From positions 1-5,391 of the forward strand of contig JBHHWI010000150.1 of assembly GCA_046756445.1 (NCBI GenBank): DNA of 5,391 bases, written 5' to 3'. Each line of letters starts with the position of its first letter. Position 1 is the first letter of the stretch. The notes beneath the pieces were generated by a model. It did no database searches and was not told where the DNA came from. It was given only the letters and a program-made list of their open reading frames with translations. A program made the translations under genes and the position numbers. The DNA is from JACZWL01 sp046756445. Lineage in GTDB: Bacteria; Pseudomonadota; Gammaproteobacteria; Steroidobacterales; Woeseiaceae. This document shows positions 1 to 4,573 of the stretch, piece by piece.

Positions 1-2
1 AT

Positions 3-78
3 TGGTGGGCGATACTGGGCTTGAACCAGTGACCTCTGCAATGTGACTGCAGCGCTCTCCCAACTGAGCTAATCGCCC
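3..78 (-). tRNA. tRNA-Val (anticodon CAC)
   Basis: Read on the minus strand, this 76-nt stretch folds as a complete cloverleaf. It has a 7-bp acceptor stem GGGCGAT/ATCGCCC, a D arm with GCTC/GAGC, a 5-bp anticodon stem CTGCA/TGCAG, a T arm ACTGG/CCAGT with loop TTCAAGC, and an encoded 3' ACCA. The anticodon is CAC (plus positions 43-45), which reads the valine codon GUG. The overall sequence resembles bacterial tRNA-Val. The anticodon loop is GTCACAT, so position 32 is G where a pyrimidine is usual. This would leave a G-U pair across the loop base. No neighbouring tRNA is visible, but the window starts only two bases beyond the 3' end. Confidence 0.95.
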
Positions 79-113
79 GCGGAACTACCTTTGAAAGGAC
101 AGGAAAGACAATT

Positions 114-141
114 TGTATAGGTGTTCAGTGGATTCTAACAA
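114..141 (-). promoter_or_regulatory. candidate sigma70 promoter for tRNA-Val
   Basis: On the minus strand, TTGTTA (plus 136-141) is separated by 16 bp from TATACA (plus 114-119). Each matches the sigma70 consensus at four of six positions. Transcription would begin near 105-108 and give a leader of roughly 30 nt before the mature tRNA 5' end at 78, a normal arrangement. The region between is AT-rich compared with its surroundings. Confidence 0.45.
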
Positions 142-257
142 ATTTGAGGCGTGCTCTTGTGAAGTCTGGCGTTTGAGGGGCATCGTCGGTCGAGGCCGCA
201 AGCAGACATACGTGAGGCTGGTCGCCACAATGTGACGCGGCAATCTCCGGCACTTCC

Positions 258-272
258 GCCAATGCAATTGGC
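258..272. repeat. perfect 6-bp inverted repeat
   Basis: GCCAAT (258-263) and ATTGGC (267-272) flank the trinucleotide gca. It sits in the gene-free stretch between the tRNA and the first protein gene. It could be an operator-like dyad or chance; nothing nearby decides. Confidence 0.3.
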
Positions 273-483
273 ATCGGGGTTGGCGCTAACGGTCGAAACG
301 GGCTCCCGGTACCCGGTCAAGTGAGAATCCGGTCGTGAGCCGGGATTTTGTCGTCTCGGGCTTGCAAGCATAGCCTCGTTGAGCAGCCCGTAGCCTGTCT
401 GTTCGAGTTGAGACGCGAGTCGCAATTCAGGAAGAGAAGCCGTTGTATGGTTAGGCGCGTAGGAACCCTGAAGCACGCGAAAA

Positions 484-1014
484 ATGAAGATATCAGGCAA
501 ATGTGGCCATCCGGGAAACCCGTCAGTGAGGCTGATGCCTGTCGCACTGCTTTGCGCGGCGGTAATCGCACCGGCCCTGTCACAGGCCGGTGACGCCGCC
601 GAGGGGCAGGCGCTGACTGCATCTGCAGAGGACTACCAGCGCTTCGAGGCAGAGCGCCTCCGGCAGGAACGGGTGCGGCTCGAGAAAGAGCGCCGCGAAC
701 AGCAGCGGCTGCAGTTCGAGATCGAGCGATTGCGGCAGGAGAACGAGCGCCAGAAACAGGAGCAGTTGCGACTCGAGAATGAGCAATTACAGCTCGAGAA
801 CGAGCGCCGTGCACAGGAAGTATTGCGACTCGAGATCGAGGCGAGAGAGCGGAATCGCGTTCGGGCTGCCACCCTCCGGGAGCAGACGGAGGCCGCCGAT
901 CAGAGTACTGGCCCGGACATAGTCGAGCAGTTGCGGACTATCGGTCAATTGAGAGCAGAGGGCATATTGACCGAAGAAGAGTTTCAGAGACTGAAGAAGA
1001 AGATACTCGAGTAG
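484..1014 (+). CDS. exported coiled-coil protein with C-terminal SHOCT-type domain
   Basis: The predicted product has 176 residues. Residues 16-35 form a hydrophobic signal sequence (VRLMPVALLCAAVIAPALSQA) with a likely signal peptidase I site after A35, so the mature protein should be periplasmic. Residues about 50-135 are almost entirely E, R, Q and L with heptad-spaced leucines (59/66, 76/83, 95/102, 97/104), a long charged coiled coil. Residues about 146-175 (IVEQLRTIGQLRAEGILTEE and on) match the SHOCT pattern of a short helix, a Gly turn, then I-L-T-x-E-E-F and a basic helix. SHOCT domains are usually C-terminal and thought to mediate oligomerisation or interaction; no enzymatic function is implied. 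The start is uncertain. ATG 484 has no good SD, while GTG 526 has GGGA at 513-516 and would give a more typical compact signal peptide. The 16-residue stretch from L67 is partly repeated from L105. The specific role is unknown. Confidence 0.82.
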   Translation: MKISGKCGHPGNPSVRLMPVALLCAAVIAPALSQAGDAAEGQALTASAEDYQRFEAERLRQERVRLEKERREQQRLQFEIERLRQENERQKQEQLRLENEQLQLENERRAQEVLRLEIEARERNRVRAATLREQTEAADQSTGPDIVEQLRTIGQLRAEGILTEEEFQRLKKKILE

Positions 1015-1218
1015 TACAGGTCTCGTCCGAATTCAAATAACCTCCAGCCGGGGGCCGCGGCAGGGCAAATAAAGCCTGTCCGCACAGTCCATACACCTTG
1101 GCCATCACGACGCTACCAATATGGAAGCAGAATACCGACGTGCAGTGCGGATTATGTTAACAAGGTCTTGTCGGTGCAGCGTAATCGGGGCTATTTGTGA
1201 CGGGCGCGGAGTGCGACC
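1015..1218. other. intergenic region upstream of the cell-wall hydrolase
   Basis: These 204 bases between two co-oriented genes show no clear terminator or gene. A weak sigma70-like pair, TTGTCG (1168-1173) and TATTTG (1192-1197) with an 18-bp spacer, is the best promoter candidate, but the -10 match is poor. The distance suggests that the hydrolase is transcribed on its own. Confidence 0.3.
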
Positions 1219-1869
1219 ATGAGCACGGGGGCTACAATTTGGGTAATTCGCGCCAGGGCAATGATGATGTGGCGGTCACTGAAACTCCTGATATATGGTC
1301 TGCTTTGCACCGGCTGGGTAGCCGCATGGCGCCGGGCCCTGGTTGCACGCTGCTACCATTGGGAGAAGGGCCAGATCATCTTTGTCTCCGTCTTAATGGT
1401 CGTGCTGGTCTTCATTGGCTCGTTTGCCTACTTCGCGTTCTCGATTCACATTCGGATTGACCAGCAGAAGCAGCGGCGAATGGATCTGAGCTGCCTCGCG
1501 CAGAACGTCTACTTCGAGGCGCGGGGAGAGCCCTTCGCGGGACAGCGCGCGGTTGCTGAGGTCACGATGAACCGCGTCGCCTCCAGCCGCTTTCCGGATA
1601 CCGTGTGTCAGGTCGTCCACGAAAAACGGTGGGACCCGCGACGGAATCGTTATGTCGGCGCATTCTCATGGACGGAACTCGGAACAATGCCCGATCCGAA
1701 GGGAATCGCGTGGGATCGGGCTGTGGCTGCCGCCGAGCTGGTCTACGATGAGCGGGAAGCGTACACGGTGCAAGGCGCCCTTTTTTATCATGCCGACAAG
1801 ATTCAGCCGCGTTGGGCCAGGTCGCAGGCCCGGGTGGTGAAGATCGGGCGCCACATATTCTACGAGTAG
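1219..1869 (+). CDS. membrane-anchored SleB-family cell wall hydrolase
   Basis: The product has 216 residues. The N-terminus holds a hydrophobic stretch at about 20-37 and a strong transmembrane helix at about 51-78, then a short charged linker. The C-terminal domain (about 91-215) matches the SleB/Hydrolase_2 family. It has LAQNVYFEARGEP, in which E100 is the expected catalytic Glu and E104 follows, GQRAVAEVTMNRV (108-120), an F-S-W segment at 149-151, and the closing ALFYHAD...PRWAR...KIGRHIFY block (187-215). SleB enzymes act on glycan strands as lytic transglycosylases. In Bacillus they open the spore cortex, but in proteobacteria the family is a general peptidoglycan hydrolase, so the spore-germination name should not be carried over. 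The domain is predicted to face the periplasm. GGAG at 1208-1211 lies 7 nt before ATG 1219 and supports this start; internal ATGs at 1261-1267 are less likely. The physiological role is inferred. Confidence 0.88.
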   Translation: MSTGATIWVIRARAMMMWRSLKLLIYGLLCTGWVAAWRRALVARCYHWEKGQIIFVSVLMVVLVFIGSFAYFAFSIHIRIDQQKQRRMDLSCLAQNVYFEARGEPFAGQRAVAEVTMNRVASSRFPDTVCQVVHEKRWDPRRNRYVGAFSWTELGTMPDPKGIAWDRAVAAAELVYDEREAYTVQGALFYHADKIQPRWARSQARVVKIGRHIFYE

Positions 1870-1910
1870 CCTGGTCGATGACCGCTCCGGTCGCCGGGGC
1901 CGTGACGACG

Positions 1911-1938
1911 GCGGCTGTCGCCATCCGGCGACAGTCGC
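1911..1938 (+). terminator. strong hairpin after the hydrolase gene
   Basis: A 12-bp stem (1911-1922 with 1927-1938, one G-U pair) encloses a 4-nt loop ATCC, starting 41 nt after the hydrolase stop codon. The stem is very GC-rich. There is no T-tract after it, so it is not a canonical intrinsic terminator. It may stop transcription with help, protect the 3' end of the mRNA, or isolate the next gene. Confidence 0.45.
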
Positions 1939-2006
1939 TCGCCTGTTCATTCTGCAGGCGCGGCAGTATCCTAGCCGCTATAGAACTACAATGAATTCCA
2001 CATGCG

Positions 2007-2012
2007 GGGGAG
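2007..2012 (+). promoter_or_regulatory. SD deciding the start of the small membrane protein
   Basis: GGGGAG ends immediately before a TTG codon at 2013 and 9 nt before ATG 2022. A ribosome bound here can use the ATG but not the abutting TTG, so ATG 2022 is preferred. Confidence 0.6.
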
Positions 2013-2021
2013 TTGATCTCA

Positions 2022-2255
2022 ATGAACGACGAGTTCAATCAGGATACCGGCTCGAAATCAGCCGCCGACGTCAAGTCCATACTGTTCAACAGTCTGCTGG
2101 GGGCTGTCGGTGTTCTTTGGACGATCGGCGGAATTGTGGCCGTCATGAGTATTTATGACGTGCACTGGGCACTCGGCTGGCTGGGCGCTTTCGTCTGGAT
2201 ATGGGGGTGCTGGGCTGCTGCTCTGTACTTCGACGTCCTGAGGTTTTTCAGATAG
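2022..2255 (+). CDS. small two-helix membrane protein, function unknown
   Basis: This encodes a 77-residue protein that I do not recognise. An acidic, polar N-terminus (residues 1-18) is followed by a first membrane helix (about 21-44, LLGAVGVLWTIGGIVAVMS) and a second, Trp-rich one (about 50-72, LGWLGAFVWIWGCWAAALYF). It ends in a short basic tail, DVLRFFR. The two helices are joined by a tight loop SIYDVHWA. The likely topology is both ends in the cytoplasm, which is an inference from the arginines at the C-terminus. Upstream, TACAAT (1987-1992) is a good -10 match without a clear -35. The gene ends 31 bp from the convergent stop of mtgA, with no hairpin between them. It is transcribed toward mtgA, so it is not in the same unit. 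It may belong to an uncharacterised small membrane family. Confidence 0.7.
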   Translation: MNDEFNQDTGSKSAADVKSILFNSLLGAVGVLWTIGGIVAVMSIYDVHWALGWLGAFVWIWGCWAAALYFDVLRFFR

Positions 2256-2286
2256 CCGGACGGCGCGAACTGGCGCAACATCCAGA

Positions 2287-3015
2287 CTAGAAATAACGCC
2301 GGATCTTCTTCACACGATTCCGAAACGATCGCGTGCGTGTTCGCGGATTGTTGTCGACGGGGGAGGGCAGCGTCGCCGCGAGTTCTATTGCCTGGCGGCT
2401 CGTGAGCCTGGATGCCGATACGCCCCAGTAATGCCGAGCCGCGGCATCGACGCCGTAAATACCCCTGCCGAACTCCGCGACATTCAGATAATGCTCGAGG
2501 ATACGTTTCTTGGAGAGGTTTCTTTCCATGCCGACCGTCAGTAACAGCTCGTGCCATTTGCGCAGGGGATTCCTCGAGGGGCTCAGGAAAACGTTCTTGA
2601 CGGTTTGCTGGGAGATGGTGCTGCCGCCATAGACCAGCCGCTTTTCGGAAAGATTGTATTCCATGGCTTCTTTGAGCGCCTCGACGTCGACTCCCTCGTG
2701 TTCGTAAAAACGGGCATCTTCGGCGATGATTACGGCCCGGACCATGCTTCGCGGAATCACCTCGATTGACACCGGGTTCCAGCGGAGTCTCGGCCAGTCT
2801 TCGTGACGGTGCCGCTCGAACTCGTAACTGCGAATAAAACTCGAGCGCTGGATCGGCCCCTCCGTGTACAAATCCCAGTCCGGCCATATCCCGACCAGAT
2901 AGCCGAAATCCATCATGATCAGGACCGGCAGGAGTCGCAAGCCCCAGTGCAGCGTGCGCGTGATGATTGGCACGCGAAAGATCGAGCCGAATTGTCTCAA
3001 GAACCTGGCAGCCAT
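2287..3015 (-). CDS. mtgA: monofunctional biosynthetic peptidoglycan transglycosylase
   Basis: The product has 242 residues, the usual MtgA length. It polymerises lipid II into glycan strands at the outer face of the inner membrane and has no transpeptidase domain. A single N-terminal membrane helix (about 24-45) is followed by the GT51 domain with its ordered motifs. These are EDARFYEHEGVD (99-110, catalytic Glu E99), GGSTISQQTVKNVFL (130-144), RKWHELLLTVGMERNLSKKR (152-171, with the second conserved Glu at E156), ILEHYLNVAEFGRGIYGVDA (172-191), and ELAATLPSP (211-219). All key residues are present, so the enzyme should be active. ATG 3015 is the only good start, because an in-frame TGA lies just upstream; no strong SD is visible before it. 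It is convergent with the small membrane gene and divergent from the SGNH hydrolase gene, so its promoter lies in the 3016-3439 region. Confidence 0.95.
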   Translation of the reverse strand: MAARFLRQFGSIFRVPIITRTLHWGLRLLPVLIMMDFGYLVGIWPDWDLYTEGPIQRSSFIRSYEFERHRHEDWPRLRWNPVSIEVIPRSMVRAVIIAEDARFYEHEGVDVEALKEAMEYNLSEKRLVYGGSTISQQTVKNVFLSPSRNPLRKWHELLLTVGMERNLSKKRILEHYLNVAEFGRGIYGVDAAARHYWGVSASRLTSRQAIELAATLPSPVDNNPRTRTRSFRNRVKKIRRYF

Positions 3016-3336
3016 CGGCAGGGATGTTAATTCAAAAGCTCATCCGAAAACTGTGACCCCGTCGGAGTCGCCCCGAACGAGCGCTGAGCCTGCCATCGAG
3101 GCGCGGGGGCGTCATTGTCGCGATCTCCCGCGTCGTCCGGCCGTGGGTGAGAAGGATCGAGGGATTCGAAATCAGCTGAAATCACCTGTTTTGTGGCAAA
3201 AATGTGATCCCGGTTCGGGACGCGATTCCAACGGAAGGTGAATATGGCGGCCTGGCGCGGCAACGGTAGTGAGGAAACGGGTAAGCAGCTTATCGTTTCA
3301 TCGGGCTTCTGCGGCCATCGCAGATCAGACCGCTGT

Positions 3337-3353
3337 CGCACTGGCACAGTGCG
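3337..3353. repeat. 7-bp inverted repeat upstream of the SGNH hydrolase
   Basis: CGCACTG (3337-3343) and CAGTGCG (3347-3353) are perfect reverse complements around gca, about 86 bp before the hydrolase start. The position would suit an operator or a leader hairpin of that gene; no regulator is identifiable. Confidence 0.35.
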
Positions 3354-3425
3354 GTGCATTCGCGAATACGCGGCTTATATCAAGGTATCTGCCGCGCAGC
3401 GGGGTTGAACCCGGCGAGTGCCCCG

Positions 3426-3433
3426 AAGGAGGT
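3426..3433 (+). promoter_or_regulatory. perfect SD deciding the SGNH hydrolase start
   Basis: AAGGAGGT is a full anti-SD match. It lies 6 nt before GTG 3440 and 12 nt before ATG 3446, so it favours the GTG start. A stray ATG at 3435 reads ATG-ACG-TGA and overlaps the GTG, a two-codon frame of unlikely importance. Confidence 0.7.
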
Positions 3434-3439
3434 CATGAC

Positions 3440-4354
3440 GTGAGTATGAAGAGCAATGTACATCGATACGGGTGGCGAGTGGTACTGATCCTGGCCGTCC
3501 TGGCAACCGGCGCCTGCGACAGTGACAGCAGTGGCAGCGGCGCAGACGTTCATTACTATGTCTCGCTCGGCACATCGTTGTCGGTCGGCGTCCAACCCAA
3601 TGCCGGCGGTACGCTGGGGCTGACCAACGAAGGCTACCCGGATCAGCTGTTTACCATCATCAAGCCGACATTCGATGCGGCCGGGCCGCCGACTCGCGAG
3701 TTGCAGCACGTCAGTTTCGGCTGCCCGGGAGAGACCATGGACACGATGATGAACGGCGGGATCTGTCCCTATATCGAGGGCTCCCAGCTCGATGCGGCGG
3801 TCGCCTTTCTGACTGCCAATCCGGGCCAGGTCCATCTGGTCACGATCGACATGGGCGCCAATGATGTCCTGGATGGCGGCTGCATTGGCCCACCGGCGGT
3901 CGACTTCAACTGCATCAACGGCGTGGTGACGCAGATCGCCACCAATCTGCCCGTTATTCTGACGGCGTTGCGCAACGCCGCCGGCCCCGGCACGCCCATT
4001 GTCGGCATGAATTACTACAACCCATTCCTGTCGTCCTGGTTGCTCGATGTTGCCGGCCAGGTCCTTGCCATGGACTCGGCCACGGCGATTGGCACCGTGA
4101 ACAACGAAATAGGCCTGAGCTACACCACGGCGCAGATGCCCGTGGCAGACGTGGCCGCTGCATTCCAGTCGGACGACTTCGTCACCATGGTGTCCTCGTC
4201 GCTGCCGCCGCCGAATGATGTCCTGCCGGTCAACGTGGCTAACATCTGCTCGATGACCTACATGTGCGATCTTCCGCCGGTGGGGCCGGATGTTCACGCC
4301 AATGCGGCCGGTTATGGCCTGATCGCGGACACGTTCGCAGCCGTGCTGCCTTAA
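3440..4354 (+). CDS. SGNH/GDSL-type hydrolase, predicted lipoprotein
   Basis: The product has 304 residues from GTG 3440, or 302 from ATG 3446. The N-terminus is a signal peptide (basic RYGWR, hydrophobic VVLILAVLA) ending at TGAC26. The cysteine followed by DSDSSGSG looks like a lipoprotein anchor and flexible tether, although T at -3 is a weak lipobox. The SGNH blocks are in order. Block I is YVSLGTSLSVG with nucleophile S46, block II is FGCPGE with G94, block III is MGANDV with G139 and N141, and block V is PDVHANAAGY with D284 and H286. A catalytic Ser-Asp-His set is therefore complete. The Asp of the GDSL signature is replaced by Thr (GTSL). Six further cysteines (95, 109, 148, 158, 270, 276) could form disulfides, in keeping with export. 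The family hydrolyses esters or acyl lipids; the substrate cannot be told from sequence. The upstream in-frame extension to 3269 lacks an SD and would bury the signal peptide. Confidence 0.9.
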   Translation: MSMKSNVHRYGWRVVLILAVLATGACDSDSSGSGADVHYYVSLGTSLSVGVQPNAGGTLGLTNEGYPDQLFTIIKPTFDAAGPPTRELQHVSFGCPGETMDTMMNGGICPYIEGSQLDAAVAFLTANPGQVHLVTIDMGANDVLDGGCIGPPAVDFNCINGVVTQIATNLPVILTALRNAAGPGTPIVGMNYYNPFLSSWLLDVAGQVLAMDSATAIGTVNNEIGLSYTTAQMPVADVAAAFQSDDFVTMVSSSLPPPNDVLPVNVANICSMTYMCDLPPVGPDVHANAAGYGLIADTFAAVLP

Positions 4355-4386
4355 GAGGCAGTTGCAGCGTCCGGGCGGCGCTGCCT
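4346..4386 (+). terminator. overlapping hairpins at the end of the SGNH hydrolase gene
   Basis: CTGCCT (4346-4351), which runs into the stop codon, pairs perfectly with AGGCAG (4356-4361) around a 4-nt loop. A second stem follows: GCAGCG (4364-4369) with CGCTGC (4379-4384). AGGCAG could instead pair with a second CTGCCT at 4381-4386, so alternative folds exist. No T-tract follows. It is a possible terminator or 3' stabiliser. Confidence 0.35.
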
Positions 4387-4413
4387 TCGCGTCCGTCAGC
4401 CGGCGTCGGATCG

Positions 4414-4478
4414 GCCTGCCGGATCACTGCCTGCCGGTCGATTCGGCCATGCCTTGTCTGCACGACGCGCCGGCAGGC
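4414..4478. repeat. GCCTGCCGG repeats, two direct and one inverted
   Basis: GCCTGCCGG occurs at 4414-4422 and 4429-4437, and its exact reverse complement CCGGCAGGC at 4470-4478. Either direct copy could pair with the inverted one, giving a 9-bp GC-rich stem with a 32- or 47-nt loop. It lies in the 219-base gap between the SGNH hydrolase and the globin fusion gene. It may be a REP-like or terminator structure. Confidence 0.4.
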
Positions 4479-4573
4479 TCGGGCAAGCCGCGCACAATTG
4501 AACTACCCTTAATTCGATACTCCAGGGCCATGCTCGATCATTGCTCCGGGTACGTCGAATCAGGGGGTGCGAT

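Larger units (their letters stand above)
79..483. other. intergenic region, no gene recognised
   Basis: About 400 bases lie between the divergently oriented tRNA and the SHOCT-type gene. Open frames here are short, arginine-rich and lack a convincing SD or recognisable domain. Visible structure is a perfect inverted repeat GCCAAT-gca-ATTGGC (258-272), an imperfect hairpin with AATCCGG and CCGGGATT arms followed by TTG (326-350), and a 10-nt palindrome GCTTGCAAGC (360-369). Any of these could be a regulatory site, but none matches a family I can name. The promoter of the downstream gene should lie here; I could not identify it with confidence. Confidence 0.4.
3016..3439. other. divergent intergenic region between mtgA and the SGNH hydrolase
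   Basis: These 424 bases separate two divergent genes and should contain both promoters. No open frame here has an SD or a recognisable domain. The frame open into the hydrolase from 3269 is low-complexity and precedes the real signal peptide. The clearest structure is an inverted repeat at 3337-3353. Both genes show long leaders or distant promoters; I could not pick reliable -35/-10 pairs. A relic of a lost gene is possible but not visible. Confidence 0.4.

Noticed and set aside
1..480. Integration site at the tRNA with a mobile element beside it
   Set aside because: No integrase, and no duplicate of the tRNA 3' end elsewhere in the window.
348..593. Plus-strand 81-residue frame before and into the SHOCT-type gene
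   Set aside because: No SD, no domain, and it overlaps the signal-peptide region of the supported gene in another frame.
317..814. Minus-strand open frame of 165 residues across the SHOCT-type gene
   Set aside because: Ala/Arg/Ser-rich low complexity that arises opposite the repetitive Glu/Arg/Gln coiled-coil codons.
2013..2021. TTG start for the small membrane protein
   Set aside because: The SD abuts the TTG with no spacing, whereas ATG 2022 is 9 nt away.
2153..2887. Minus-strand open frame of 244 residues, slightly longer than mtgA
   Set aside because: It overlaps mtgA in another frame and is rich in Arg, Pro and His with no domain. MtgA in the competing frame has every GT51 motif.
3269..3439. 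Upstream extension of the SGNH hydrolase to ATG 3269
   Set aside because: No SD at 3269, and the signal peptide would be buried 57 residues into the protein; AAGGAGGT at 3426-3433 fixes the start downstream.
3380..4297. Minus-strand open frame of 305 residues opposite the SGNH hydrolase
   Set aside because: His/Arg/Gly-rich antisense of a GC-rich gene with no motif; the plus strand carries a complete SGNH set and a perfect SD.
4500..4525. Possible sigmaE-type promoter (GAACTA, 15 nt, TCCAG) before the globin fusion
   Set aside because: The -35 is partial and the -10 matches only TC. The envelope-stress idea is appealing but the sequence does not support it well enough.
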